A DNA stretch of 64,000 bases from Blasia pusilla (GCA_050084515.1 CM114273.1:15252001-15316000), one strand, 5' to 3'. Counted from the first letter of the stretch, positions 10,518 to 24,000 are shown. The notes: generated from the sequence alone by a model not told the origin. Program-made: numbers and translations.

Positions 10518-12058
10518 ATGGCTACTTCTTCTTCACTTCATCCTCGCCCTCCTTTGCTATGTGAAGTGAATTTAGATGGGTCTAATTATACACTATAGAA
10601 GTTAAAAATCAGTAATATCCTCGAGTCCTTCGAGATCTAGGATTTTGCCTCCAAGGTGTAACAATTTGGTCATAGCTTTGAATACTCAAGAAAGACTCGC
10701 AGCGCTAACTTTTGAAGAATTAAGTGCAATAATGGTAGAAGAGGAATGCGCTTCAAAGCAAGAGAGGGAACCTCCAACATATAGAGAGGGAGAAACCAAG
10801 ATTACAACTAAATTTTCAAGAAGAAATTTTCCAAGAAAGCCTCAAATGCTTCTTCTATTATGGTAAGATAGGTCATTTTATCAAAGATTGTAGAAAGAGG
10901 AGCCATGATGAGAATAATAGATGTTTAAGACCTAGGAAGGAGTATAGAAATGTTGTAGAACTAGGAGAACATTAGATATATGCTTAGGTAGCAATTGAAG
11001 ATTTTTGCACACGAGTAAAACATTCCACTAAGTCAAAGAGTGACGATGCATGGATACTCGATAATGGAGCATTTAGGCATATAATCGACCAATCAAAAGG
11101 ATTGGTATAGCTCCTTTTATCCTATATTCGAGCCCATCGTTGTTACTATTGGGAATAATGCAAAGTGCCCTATAGAAGGGAAAGGCATAATTTCTTAAGT
11201 CTCACAAGAACGAGATGAAAAAAATTTAATTGATATACTATACGTACCAGAGTTGAAGCAAAAATTGCTTCGACTGTGCTTCAATATTATAATTACGTGA
11301 TGGAATCTTAGAAGTTCAATTCAAGAAATCTAGAGTAGTCATTGAGGATGTCAATGGGAAAGTAGTCGATGAAGGCATTTTTCGTAGAAATATCTACGAG
11401 TTGTATGCTTTCACGACAAGCGTAGGTATAGATCTTGGTAGCAGTAAATTGTAGAATGAGAGATTTGATCACATAAGCTTTCCCTTACTTAGTCAAATGC
11501 AAAAAATTGGCATGATTGCTGATTTACCAAAACATTATCAAGTGTCAAATACATATGGAGCTTAGACGATGGGCAAGCAACACCGACAAGCATTCCCACA
11601 AAAATCCAACAACAGAGCAAAGGCTCCTCTAGAATTGATATATGCTGACGTATATGGTAAAATATGAATTATAGCATTAGGTGGTTCTTCCTACTTTCTT
11701 TTAGTTGTTGATATTATGGTAGGAAGATGTGGGTGTATTTACTTTAGGATAAAGCAATGCTTTTGAAAAATTTTAAGTGTGCCACAAGTTGGTTGAGAGG
11801 GAGATAAGAAAGAACGTACAAGAGCTTTGCACCGATCGAGAAAGAGAATTTTTGTCAAGAGAATTCCAAAAAATATGGGAGAGCATGGAATCAAGCGATT
11901 ATTAACCATAATACATACAATACAACAAAATAGAGTTGTTGAGAGTCGAAACCAAATAGTGATGGAGATGGTAAGATGTATGATGAAAGCAAAAGGTTTG
12001 ACGAAAGTCTTTTGGCTAAAGATTTTAATATTGCCGTTTTAATTCTAAATAGAAATTG
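10518..12058 (+). mobile_element. Ty1/copia retrotransposon fragment (gag, protease, integrase), decayed and truncated
   Basis: The plus strand starts at an ATG at 10518. Early gag carries LDGSNYTL followed by a stop and KLKISNILES. A degenerate zinc knuckle (GKIGHFIKDCRK) lies near 10870-10905; its second Cys reads Tyr. The protease motif WILDNGAFRHI at about 11050-11080 corresponds to the usual W-I-L-D-S-G-A, with the active-site Ser changed to Asn. A gag-pre-integrase region (IYELYAF...LWNERFDHISF) follows at 11390-11480. The integrase core follows with GGSSYFLLVVD near 11680 and GEHGIKRLL...QQNRVVESRN near 11880-11950. Numerous stops and frame changes show it is dead. It ends abruptly at about 12058 in the integrase, before RT. 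Confidence 0.82.
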
Positions 12059-12500
12059 TTGAGCCCATACACGTCGCAGGTTACATCCACATCATTTAAC
12101 ATCGATCTTCCCAATATACAGGTAGATCCACACACATACAAGAAATGAACACATGCATGTACATCCGGCTAACAAGTCATTTTTCTGACAAAGACCAAAA
12201 TAGGAAAATTACCAGAACAACATTCTTGATGCAATAGACTTGTCCTCAACCTCATCCGACACATATAGATAACGTTACACCCAAACAACCCGATGATCCT
12301 CTACATCGTCGATGTAGTCGAACTCTACCTATCGGCTAACTAAGATGTGACATTTCTCGTGCACCTACCCATCGCTGATCACATCCATAGCACTCAACAC
12401 TAATCTTCCAACATACGGGTAGATCTACAAATACAAGAAATAAACTCATGCATGTACATCTGGAGCTTTTAGATCCACATGTACATAACATGCACATCAA
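12059..12500. repeat. Two ~90-bp direct repeats, 298 bp apart, at the copia/gypsy junction
   Basis: A segment at about 12083-12170 (words ACATCCAC, CATGCATGTACATC, ACAAGAAAT.AAC) recurs at about 12381-12465 with moderate divergence. It lies just 3' of the gypsy integrase remnant (minus) and so probably represents that element's 3' untranslated part, duplicated internally. No coding motif is visible. Confidence 0.5.
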
Positions 12501-13270
12501 GCCCATGCATAATACTACCAAGCTTGGATCCATTGTCTCATACATGTTTAGAAGATGACATGGCGCACAGTTTCACAGATGATCCTTCCAATCCATATCA
12601 TCCCATCCCTCCAACATGAGGATTCCGGTAGGTAATACCTCACGCACACGCAAAATTATGTGCCTTGTAGTGACAACTAGCGTGGTGGATGTCACATGCT
12701 GTAAATACACATAATCTCCAAGATGAAACCTCTTAATCCTTGGACCATAACCTCCTCCATGAATGATCACGTACCTCAATGTATCCCTATGCTAAGAAAT
12801 AGCTAAGTTCTCAAATGCCATGGGCATAACTTTACAAAAAAATCTTCGTCCTTTGAAAACATGCTTGTATCCACACATTTGGGTCATCAAGATCCAACAC
12901 CTCTGCAATCTCATGTCGAAGAGATATAGGTAATCCAAATCTCTCCCATAGAGAAAAAATTATAGTGAAGACGAAGTCAAGGATCCATGTCGATTGAAGC
13001 GATATCCCATAGCCTACCATGATAATTGTAGGTCCCACTCGCTCAAGTGTCCCTATTGCAAGTTACACTAACGCAACCCTTTCTTTATCATTTGTACTAC
13101 TCTCCCTACGAACCCATCCTCCTCTAGATGATCTTTGGACGTGGTGTAGTGATCTATCAGCGCCGGATCACACAAGGCTTGAAACTCTCTCCGTGAACTT
13201 GGGTGCACAAAATTCAGAAAACATAGATCAAGAACAAATACCGCCATACCTAAGTTGGTAATACCATAAA
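12500..13270 (-). pseudogene. Ty3/gypsy integrase C-terminal remnant (copy 2)
   Basis: Minus-strand pieces are ALIDHYTTSKDHLEEDGF with VQMIKKGLR (about 13,180-13,070), then EVLDLDDPNVWIQAC (about 12,910-12,860) and GGYGPRIKRFHLGDYVYLQH followed by ILRVREVLPTG (about 12,755-12,600). These correspond in order to the integrase core end and C-terminal domain seen better preserved at 63.1-64 kb. Frames shift between blocks. It abuts the truncated copia piece, so a nested insertion or deletion joined the two. Confidence 0.75.
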
Positions 13271-14360
13271 CAAAATTAGGAAACATGTTAGAAACTGAGG
13301 TTCAAGAGTTACATCAAGCAGCTAGCTAGACCGTCTACAAAAGCCTAAATTATGGGAGCAAAATGAGAAAGCATTTGTGGGAACTAACATATGCTTACTT
13401 TCTCTCTCCTTCACAAAATTCACAACAGACAGAGCAAGGACATAGGCTGCTATTGTTAAGTTGGTAACACCAAAAGTGTTCCCCATATTCAATAGCTTAT
13501 ATCTATTGCCCAAAGCTGTTGAATTGATAAGTAATGTTGATTCAGGATCCCAATCACATAAATCATTGGTAGGAGGATTACTAAACCCCTCTCTACACCC
13601 TTCCCAGTCTCAAGCACCATCCAACCATGGCACGGGATCTGTTGTTGCAAGGTTATGAAAAACACTACTTAATGAGTATAGACTCTCTTTCTCCTAGTCT
13701 CTTGCAAAAAATTCATAACACACAAAGCAAAACACCATAATCAAACTAGTCTCCAAACATCTTTAGCAGAACGACACAGAGGAAGCCATGAAAGAGTTTG
13801 ACATGTCTTTCATCATCTTATACCATTAACATATAGAACTAAAAAACTGCTTGTGGGGATGAAGCTAACAGAAGTTCAAGTTTAAGATGGGAGCACCCTT
13901 GAACCATTAGAAAAACAAGATGGGAAAAGAAAAAAAATTCTCTTGGTCTTCTGCAGAAAAAAATGTTGATCTTGCTTTGTTGCTAGCACCAAAACTCTTG
14001 AACACATTCAATAGCTTAGTCTACACCATGCCCATCTTCACTTCTTCCTCTCTCTACACCTATCCTATTCTTAAGCACAGTCCAACCAGATTTTAGGGTC
14101 TAAGGTGCTTGAAGGCTATAACAAGCACTACTGATTCAATACACAATCTCTATCTATCTTGATCTCTTACACCAAATTCACAACACACAGAGCAAGAGAA
14201 AAAACTGATATTGCAAAGTTCTTAACACCATAATTGTTCAACACATTCAAGATCCCAATAAGGTAAAGTAGATGTTGGAGGTAGTTTAAACCCTATCTAC
14301 ATCCTTCCTACTCTCAAGCACCATCCAACTAGGGCACAGGTTTCACAAGATCCACAGTCG
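13200..14360. repeat. Diverged tandem repeat block
   Basis: A phrase built on CACAAAATTCACAACACACAGAGCAAG recurs at about 13,207, 13,410, 13,705 and 14,168. It is accompanied by recurring AGTTGGTAACACCAAAAGTGTTC-like and CTCAAGCACCATCCAACCA.GGCAC phrases (for example about 13,610 and 14,315). Unit lengths are irregular (about 200-300 bp) and copies are diverged, indicating an old array. No coding function is apparent. Confidence 0.55.
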
Positions 14361-16040
14361 ATGATAGAAAACTCTATAGGTGTGGGGTTCTGAATGATCT
14401 TTGCAAACTCCGACAAGTTCAAGGCCAAACTTTCTTACAATCATAACGACAATCGATCAAAACCACTGCACTTGAAAAATCTCAATGAAGAGAATTGAAG
14501 CTGTGGAATTTGTTTCCATCCTAAGTGTGAATCAATCAGTGAAGTCATAGTATCTCAAACTATCCAGCACCAAAAAGATTTTTTATAGTCTTGCCTCCGA
14601 TCTCTGTTAGATCAAGCACAACCAAACAGACATTGCAAATACAAAGCACAACTCAGCTTTGCATCACTAGGCATTCAACCAGTAAGCCTCTACATCTAAC
14701 TCATGAATCTCGCATATTTTAGCAAACGTCGCAAAGACTCAAGCAACCCGACCGCTAGAGCCTAGGTGCACACATTTAAATTGTTCAGCATCACAGATGA
14801 TTGGCTCAAGAGAGGGAATCCCATACGCATAGATCATTGGTTACAGGGAATCCCGTGAGGCAAATCTCTTGTCAGGATCTCATGCAAGGAGACTCGCATG
14901 AGAATTTAAATGGAAGAGGATTTGAGAGAATCCATATGATTATTTTGAAATAGAGAATCCTTCATTGTACAATCCGAATCCGCATTTTACTCATGAACCA
15001 AGCTGGGAATATCTATCCCCTCCTAAGTAATTTGAAGTATGAAAATGGGTTACAATCGAAGACCAATGTCACTAGATGATGTGGATTTTCTAAGATATCA
15101 TTTTGTTTAGCTTAATAGATAAAGCACCAAATAGTCTTTATGCGGACAATCATTAGTTAAATGGCTCTAACTTCTTATGCACATTGTGTAATCATATCTA
15201 AGCTTATGAAGCTACACCCAGGTTCATATTACTTTCTCCTCCCCCCAAAAGGATTCAATAGACATGTAACAATTCCTAACAACTGGAAATGGATTCTGCA
15301 AATGAGTTTCTCAAAGGGTAGCCTTCATCCCACACTCAAACCACCACCCTACATGCATATAAGTATTCTAATAGCGAGAGTGAAGCCCAAGTCGTCAGAT
15401 GATGCTCTTCAGATATACTCGGAGCATGTAGGTCAAAATATTGTTAAATAACCAGAGGAGAGAGTGAGCTTGGATTTCTGGAATAAAAAATCTTTGCTGT
15501 ATGAAGACTTTTTTACTTCATAAATAGTTCCATCATAAAGAGCACTATCAAGAGAGTTTTGAAATATATCTTTGTGCAGAGTTTGTGATGATATTTTGCA
15601 ATCTCTCAAGTTTGGAGAGGTTTTCACCACTATCTCGACTTTTGACTGCCCTAATATCTACTATGGAGTGAAGACTTTCAACCAAACATCAGCATTTTGC
15701 GAAGAGCTTTCCCAACTCAAACCACCAACCTACGCATGACACAAATCCAATCACCATTCTAGATGCTCATTCTCACCGACCTCAACACACTCAAAGCTAG
15801 AGAGCTGTCCAGGTTATCCACTAAAACTCATGTATTTCCATATCTATTTTTCTTTCTTCTCTTGCTTAATCTAACATGAAGTTCACGGGTTGTGTCGAGC
15901 TACCTAGACTTTGCTAGCATAATCTTGTCAGATATATAGGCGCAAACCGAGGAATTCAAGCCCCGCTTCATCTTTCCCACAGATAATCAGATGAAATATA
16001 TGGACAATCTATGATTGGTACCTTCATTCTAGGAACATGG
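14361..16040. other. Spacer without recognisable features
   Basis: AT-rich sequence with scattered short ORFs on both strands (the longest is 96 codons at 15161-15451) and no motif, repeat unit or splice pattern that I can defend. Confidence 0.4.
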
Positions 16041-16044
16041 TGTC

Positions 16045-17556
16045 ATGGGCAGGCAAATACAGACTCTTATCATCGAAGGGAAATTGTGGGATTCTAAATT
16101 CCGCCGTCTTAATATAGATGCGCCAGCCTTGAGTATGTTTAAAGATGATAATTCCTTCTCATGTACCAATACATCTTGTATAATTCATCTTCTTATCTAC
16201 AAGACCTCACAATCCGTTGTGGTGTTCCAAGGATTCAGAAGGAGCTTATGAAATTCAAAACTGTTGATTTTAAGGAAATATCCTTAACAAGAAAAGATGT
16301 AGCCAAACTTTTCAACCTTGTATCTGGTGGAATTAGGGTTGATTAATTGCACCTTCTCAAGCACCAGATGCACTTGCCCCTAAACATGGTAGTGGATTTG
16401 AACTATGCAAAAGCCACTCATTTGATAGATAGAATAAAGATAGCCCAAGAAAATGGGAAGTTGCCAAATTTTGAGCACATTCCCATTGACATGGACAACC
16501 CTGCTCATTTCCCTCTTCTTCCTGATTTTGATGATGTTATCATCTTGTCTCTTGATACTGCTACCCTTCCCGAGACTTCATCTCAGAGAAATCTCAATGA
16601 AGTTCCTACAACTCCTGCACAACCACAAAACAACACTTTTACTTCAACTTTGCAATCTCCAAGCAAAAGGAAATGCACATAGCTAATGGTACTTACTCCA
16701 AATATACTTGATTCTCCAAATGCTTTTACTACTGCTCTGCCGAGTTTATTAAGCTTCTAAATTATCTACTGTGTGGATCTAACTAACACCTTATGTGTTT
16801 TAATTTCCAGGAATTTATTCTGTCACCGACACATATTTGTTCTCATCCAATTACTTTCATTTCATAGGCTTCCCCATAAATGCTTTTCATAGCTCTGTTA
16901 TGATGAATTGCTCTATTCAAAGGTTCCCCTTTGCCATTCTCTTATTCTAGTATCTCCTTCAAATTTAACTATACCAATTGAGGTTATCTGCACATCAACA
17001 ACTGACCTCAATTGTGGTCAATGTGAATTTCTCCATCATTATGTATTTTGAGTTTTTCCTCAAGTCTAATCTTTCTTATTGTTCACTTTATTAACCAAGT
17101 CTCTGCTTGCTATAATTATAATTTCTTATCACATATGAAGAAATCCAAACTCTTACTTCTCCTTGCTTTATTTAATTGATTTTGATCTCATTGTAAAAGT
17201 CACATTGTAGCTCTTGGTCATATTTCTCGTTTGTACTTGTGCAGGTTTGGAGTAACATTCAGGAATGTGAGGAGTTCCAACAAGAATACACAAGCAACTC
17301 GGCTAATTGGGACAACACCCCTGAAAGGATTCATGTAGATGTTTATGATTCTATTCGGGCAGCCTTGGATGAAGCTTAAGAACGCTCAACTCGTCTCAAC
17401 ACCGAGATAGCAGTTCTAGTTGATGACTTACAGCTTGAGCAGGACGCATGTGTAGCTATAAGCGTTGAGTTGAATGAAATGAAAAGAAAATTGAAAGAGG
17501 CAAGGAGAGAGTTCAAGGCATTTTTGGCAAGCATTGAAAAAATATATCTAGGCTGA
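16045..17556 (+). pseudogene. Possible relic of an unidentified spliced gene
   Basis: Three plus-strand stretches look protein-like. One is 16045-16346, with QTLIIEGKLWDSKFRRLN and, in a second frame, FKEISLTRKDVAKLFNLVSGG. The next is 16347-16682, about 110 residues, where LNYAKATHLIDRIKIA is followed by a Pro/Thr/Ser-rich tail. The third follows a good intron acceptor (pyrimidine run then TTGTGCAG) at 17,245: NIQECEEFQQEYTSN...RIHVDVYDSIRAALDEA, a stop at about 17,379, then a Leu/Glu/Lys-rich coiled-coil segment to 17,556. The changes of frame and the internal stops argue for a pseudogene or a fragment captured by a transposon. I do not recognise the family. Confidence 0.3.
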
Positions 17557-18370
17557 TCCGAATCTTTCTCTTCAGGCCTTGATGATAGAGTCACTTATGA
17601 GAGGATAGTATATTTGCTCTTTGTAGGCAGATTTTAGTTCTTTTCTCTTTGCTGAGATCATCTTCAGGCTTTCAGACCTACCTTAAATTTTTATTCCATT
17701 AACTTTATTGAGTATTTTGTTCAACTACTCAAACAAAACATTTTTCCACCTCACTTCACTTTTATACTTTTTTTCTCTTGCTCATATGCATGTTTTGATA
17801 GACAATTACTTTGTTGTTCCAATCTATAACCTTTGTTGTTAAATTCAGAATTCCGGCCGCTCTCATTTAGATACTGTAGATAAAATTTCTCCCTCTTTTA
17901 TTTCTTTCTTGTCCTCAATTCCAGCTACAACGTTATAAGAATAAAGCTCCAACACTTTTTATCACAACATCACATCAACACCATATCAACTCAAACATCA
18001 TAGCAGCACCATATAAGCTCTTATTAATATATATGACAAATCCAAAATTCAGTACATATCGAGATGTTACTTTTGTTTTTTTTTCATCCCAACTAATGCA
18101 GCTTACATACTTACTATCAAATGCAGCTCCTAGCACAAATTTCCCACTCGATTCTCACTTATTTACAACATCAGTTCATACAATTTCAATGCTTTCACAT
18201 GCGGTTTCCTTCACTATGTTGTAACTTTCACATCTTCTCTACTGTAATTCCAAATAAGTGGCACATAATACCATCGCCACGTCCACAATACAACCACTAG
18301 TTACTTATAACAACATTTTAAAGTTGTTCATGTTCATAATGCACGTCTCATCTCTCCTCAATTTCACTCT

Positions 18371-18690
18371 CTTTCTTCTTTACAACTCCATTAAATAAAA
18401 TATTAAACTTGATCTATTTATTTATATTAAGGCTAGGCTACCCATTTTTCTCTCTTTTTATTTCATCTCCACGTAACCTAAATGCCCCTCCATAACTACT
18501 CCTTTTTGTTAGGAGTTCCATCAGTTATTCTTCTTTACCACTCCATTAAATCAAATATTAAACTTGATCTACTTATTTGTATTAAGGCCAAGCTGGCCCA
18601 TTTTTCTCTCTTTTTATTTCATCTCCGCGTAATCTGAATGCACATCCAAAACTAGTCCTCTTTGTTAGGAGTTCCATCGTTTATACCTAC
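18371..18690. repeat. 155-bp tandem duplication
   Basis: Two consecutive units, about 18,371-18,525 and 18,526-18,690, share TTCTTCTTTAC.ACTCCATTAAAT, ATTAAACTTGATCTA, CCCATTTTTCTCTCTTTTTA and TTGTTAGGAGTTCCATC with about 10% mismatch by eye. It is non-coding. Confidence 0.75.
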
Positions 18691-20480
18691 AAGTTATTTC
18701 TCAGCATTCTTTTTTCACCACTCTTCACTTCACAAAATTGTTCTAGGCCGCACGTTTGTTATTGTAGGAAGTAGTGAGGTTTAATTTGATTAATAGAGAT
18801 TATATTTAGGAGGGAGTGATTTCATGATGATTTTATGTATGTGTGGAGTGGATTAAAAAAAATATCCACTCTTCAATTTCAAATTTTTTTATTACTAGTA
18901 TAAGAACTAGCCTGCTAACTAGTATAAGAACTAACAAATAAGTAGGGTTTATGGAAGGAGGACCCCTAGAGGTAGAGCACGGCATTATATCATATTTGTC
19001 TACGATATTTTGCAAAACGAAAACGAATAAATATTACAGCATTAATTGAGCATACCCTAATCCTTGAGTTCGGAAACTAGATCACCACTTCTTTCGATGC
19101 GTTGAAGAGTCAATTCAGAATCCCAACGATAACCACTAACAACGTGAGACGTTCATCTACTACTAAAGAATCCAGTTTTGGGGAGAAGTTGCGTCGTTGT
19201 GGTCTACACCTCACCTCACCTCCACCTAGACCCTATAGGCCTTAGAGCCATGGTTTCCGCAACGCACTTGTAAGGGCCTACGTGGTTGAAAAATATCACC
19301 ATGGTTAGGAGGCCTCTCTCGAAAACGGGGCTCCGTAGTTTTGCAGTGACTGTAATGATGGTAGACTGTACGCAGTCGAGTGAACCGCGAAATGGACGAG
19401 TTAGTTCGGTGGTAGGCGGCGGTGATGATGTCGGTCATGATGGTCGTCGATGTGAACGTAGTACTGATTATGATGATGGTAGAAGTGAACGTAGTTCTTT
19501 CTTTCTTCTTGTGATGAAGTCGCAAACCTCGCGCACAGTCCCTCGCAGCCGGGAGACTAAACGAACGTAGTCGACTGACATGGTAAAGTGGTACAGTCGT
19601 CGCAGTGCCATCCATCACGATTCACGTACCTTCGGACAACCGAACCCGCTACCGCTCTGCGACGGAGCGCCTCAAAGGCTCAACCGGGCAGAAAGTTAAT
19701 GCCATGGGTAGGTAGACCAGTCAGCTGCCCACGTAAAGTGCTACTACAGTGGGACTTTTTCTTGAGGCGTCGGCTAGTGGAGAGTTCCGACGGTACAGTA
19801 CTTGATCCGAAGTTCTGGCGGGCTCTCTGTTAGGTAAAGTGCAGTGCTTTCAATTGTAAAGGATGATAATGAAAGCTAAGTTCACCATCGCCGCAATTTC
19901 TTACACCTGGGGAAAGCGATCGATGGGACCGAAATGGTCGGATATCGGCGAAGTACCCGACAGATAAACTTCAAAGACCGACAAAATGAAGGCGACTCTC
20001 CCGACCACACATGCGGATTAACTTAAATCGGAAGTATGTGAACTTTGGTTTGAAAGCAAGGAGTATATAAAAATATATATGTAGGAAAAGGGATGGGAAA
20101 CCCATCACGATACAAAAGAGGGGCATGGAGGAAAAAAAAAATAGACCTCAAGGGGCCTTCCTCCCTAAGTCGGTCCCATCGGAGCGGTACTGTAGTTTCG
20201 TAGAGGGACTTAAAGTCACTTAATTCGGTCGCTGAATTAAGCCTTCGATTACCGCTGTCTTACGTCCGCGCCATGGACAGTGGGCACGGAAATACGGTCG
20301 CCTGGTGGACGCGTGGCGCGAAGAGGCGACGATATAACCTCTTGATAAGCCCCATCGCCACGTGTAGCTTCCGATTGCCCTTTCGCGCGGAAAACGGAAT
20401 CCCTCTCAGACGTCGATCCCCAGTCGACGGCTTTGAAATATGCGTACTGAAAAATGATATTAATATCCGTGAAATAGAAT
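18691..20480. other. Upstream spacer, with a LINE-tail-like motif near 20.09 kb
   Basis: From about 19.2 kb the base composition is more balanced than to the left, as expected on approach to the receptor-kinase gene. No convincing coding region is seen; opposite-strand ORFs near 19.23-19.62 kb are Arg/Thr-rich and unrecognised. At 20,093-20,132 a palindromic motif (GATGGGAAACCCATC) followed by ACAAAAGAGGGGCATGGAG matches the two blocks near 45.5 and 46.0 kb. Confidence 0.4.
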
Positions 20481-21012
20481 AGTCAAAATGATTATGGTGA
20501 CAGTCAGTTAGTCGTGAAACGGGGGAGCTGAATGATCAGAACGCTCATTAGGGCCCTGTAGACGGCGCGTGGGATGTTCTCGTGATGGATGTGCCTGTAT
20601 GAAGAGCCCATTCGCGTACGAACTTCGATCGGGTGGTGGTGGGTCCCGGATCTACGAGGAGGAACTAGGAAGCTGTGGGTGTACCTCGGGGTGTTCTTAC
20701 ATCGGATGATGGTGGGGTCGGGCCCCACGGCGAGGAGCGAGCGAGAGGAGGGCCCCAGGGAAATAGGCGAAGACGAGCTCCCGTGCCACCCGCCTCTCCA
20801 GATCGAACTCGCCTCGAACGCGAGAGAGAGAGAGAGAGAGAGTAGTGGATCGGACTCGGGGGAGGGATAGATCGACACTGAGGCAGCTACTGCCGTTGCG
20901 AGAGAGAATTTCTTCTATGGAGAATTGAATCATGTGAGGCGTAGGAGTGCGGGCGCAGGAGACGCGGAAGAAGCAGAGGGCGAATTTGGGAGAGGGGGAA
21001 GGGGCAGGGGAA
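20481..21012 (+). promoter_or_regulatory. Putative 5' leader of the SERK-type gene with a GA microsatellite
   Basis: GC-rich sequence precedes the start codon and contains a (GA)n run at about 20,822-20,842, a common element of plant 5' leaders. An ATG at 20,947 is in frame with the chosen start and would add 22 Arg/Lys/Glu-rich residues before the signal peptide. No TATA box was identified with confidence. Confidence 0.4.
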
Positions 21013-24000
21013 ATGCAGCTGGTGCTACGGCTGTGGAAGGTGGTGGTGGTGGCCTGGTTGCTGCTGCAGCGGCTCGCCGCGGCGTCGAATGAGGAAGGTG
21101 AGGAACGGTACAAGAGTCGGGCGCAATGATTTAGAATGCAGGGTGAGTTGCGTTGCGCTAGCAACGTATCTTGTCTGATTTCTCGGGGCCGGACCTGGGG
21201 AACGAATTTTGTTTGCGTTGCCGTCAGTTTAGAACCAATTGCTTCTGGTGCGCGTGTCTTCTCTGTCGGTCTCTCTGTTTCTTGGTGTCTCTCTCGCGGG
21301 AGTTGAATGAGAGAGGTGAAGGAGGGGATGGCGGGGCATCGGTGTTCACGACGAATCCTGTCTCAACGCTTGATTGAACATGAAGATGTATGTAAGATGT
21401 CGCTCTTGAGTAGCAATTTTCGCCGCCTGTGGCACTGTTGGATGGGACGGAGCCGGGAATATGTTTGTGAAGTATGGGAGGGAGGTGGGAGAGCTGAATT
21501 GATGGAGACCTGTGGCGCCTTTGCGTGTGAAGACGAATGGTTGCGCTGGCTGTTCGACTTACGAGAGATTGAAGTGGCAAATGGTAGAAAATGAAACGAA
21601 CGCCGTAAGAGCTCGCTCATTACGGTCATCCAATTGGTCGTTGGTTACGTGAATATTTGGAACTTTTTGTGTAATACTAAACGGGGTGGTGAGTTCGGAG
21701 ACAGAGATATGGATCAGGTGACCCGGTCACGACGATTTCATGGGAGGCGCCCCCCTTAAGATAAACATAGCCATTTCGAAAGGCTCCGAGTTTGAAGCCA
21801 GACGAGACAAATATTACTAGTTAGATATGATTGGGTACAATCGGAGTGGATTCTGCCGTGGTGTCAGGTAGTTTGAGTTCTCGCTGGTGCATCTGAGGAT
21901 TTAGCCTCGACACTGTCGTTGGGATAAGGTCCCGGTCATCGCAGTGATAAGGTAGTTGTTCCATAACGAGGGAAGACTCACTTAGCACTCTCGATCCGAA
22001 AGGTGCTTCAATTGAGTATTTGTTGCACGCGACGAAGAATTGAGCGCAGCTAGTAATCCTCCGTGCAGATGCCCAATGAGTAGCTCTACGACAATGCGAC
22101 AATGCGACAGTCGTTCATGAGCCAAAGAGGTAACCCGTGCTCTGGCGAGCTCCGGTACTGGCCTACGCGAAAGAGCCCGAAGAACTTACTGGTTGCATGA
22201 GTGCACCAATCGTCTACATTGGTATCTAGTTCATTAGCTGTCATCCAAATTGCTCACTTCCGTCTAATTTTGTTGACAGGCGATGCCTTATACGCGGTAA
22301 AGATGAATCTGGTAGACCCGAACAATTCCTTGCGGAGTTGGGATAAAACGATGGTGAATCCCTGCAGCTGGCTGTTCGTGGACTGCGAGCAAAATAGTGT
22401 CATCAGAGTGTATGTTCGCCTCCTTGTTTCCGAGCCTCAATCCTTTCTTTGTACATTGCCACGGATCAAGCGCATATCTTTACTCCACCCGTCTTTCTCT
22501 TTCGTGCTACAATTTTTAGTAGTTTGGTAGCAACTGGAATGTAAGTTCTGATAGACTCTTTATAATCGGAAATTCACACATACGATTATTCACTCAAGCT
22601 GAAGGTACCTGCAAAATGGGGATTGAACGTCAAGCGTCAGGTATAGTGTAGCGCCGAAAATATCTTTGTTCAAGGCTCCTCGCACCAAGTATCGGCTAGA
22701 TATGTCTTGAAGTGATCCAGGAAATGAGTTAGGTTTACTACTTTAGCTGTATGTATATTTTCGTTCCTTTTTACCTTGTGGTAGAAGTTCTAAAGACATG
22801 TTTTTTTGGTGACCTTCTTGGTTAACAGGGATTTGGGAATGCAAGGTTTATCAGGAACCCTTGCTCCAGATATTGGGCTTCTAAAGAATCTGCAAAATTT
22901 GTGAGCTTCTTCGCATTTATTTGTGGTTTGGTGGTAATTTTTTGTTCGGGATATAATATCCCCAGGTCTAGGATCTGGCCTTATAGTCCATGCATTGTCT
23001 CTTGGGGATTCCATAGCAAGTCTTCTGAGTGTGATCAAGTCAAGAAATGTTGACTGTGATGTAAGGAACTTTAAGACAAAATGTTTGCTGTTCTTAATAA
23101 ATACTGAAGTATGCTGCAATTCCAGGACTTCTGTGCCGGTTTCGCTAGACTTAGATTCATCTATGTGCACATGGCCGCTAGCTGAATCTGAACTGTTCTT
23201 GTTTGCATATCTTCTGGTTTTGAAGTATGAGGAATCTGGGTAGGGGAGGGATGTTGTCTGGCCTGAGTCCTCCAGACAATATTATTGGACACTCAAGGCA
23301 TTAGTAGGAGGCTAGCACTGTTTGGTAAAATCTTGCCATGTTTGCAAGAAGGCCTTATCTGAGTATAGAAGCAGTTCTAGAAGCTATCTTTTTGGAGGGT
23401 TCATTGATTTCGGTGTCAAGGTATAAGGTACTTATGCAGGTGGGGAAGGGAACTTAAAGTGACAGTTTTTTTTGTTGTACACGTACAGGAAAATGCAAAA
23501 TAACAATATTACAGGACCAATTCCTGCAAACTTGGGTGACCTGGTTCAACTACAAAGTCTTGACCTTTACGAGAACAACTTTACAGGGGAGATTCCCAGT
23601 AGCCTTGGTGGGCTTTCCAATCTCAAGTTTCTGTAAGTAACTCTGGTGAGCTTGCATGCCTTGGATTGATGTGGAGGTTTTCAGATATTAGACTCCAATT
23701 CAGCTGCTGTGCCAGGGTTGTCCTACAGTAGGTTTTGCTGTGTCAGAAACTATCTGAGCAATCTTTCTTCCCAGCGGAGGTACATTAGACATCTATTTCT
23801 TCGAATTTGAAGCCACAAGTGCAGGTTCCTGAAATGAAAAAGTGTAATGGTTTGTGTGCTTCAGTTTGACTTCCAGGAGCTCCTTAATTTCTTCACAATT
23901 CCTCAATTGTTCCGAGCCATATCTCCCATTTAGTCAGGACTTTTTTGATTCTGTTCCTCGTGTGTGGTGACTGGTGTAAGTTGATGCTTGTTCTTGAATC

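Noticed and set aside
19226-19833. Arg/Thr-rich ORFs on both strands near 19.2-19.8 kb
   Set aside because: Overlapping antisense ORFs with simple composition and no family resemblance.
21171-21629. ORFs in the first intron of the SERK-type gene
   Set aside because: They lie between a good donor (21,098) and acceptor (22,279) that restore the SERK reading frame, so they are intronic.
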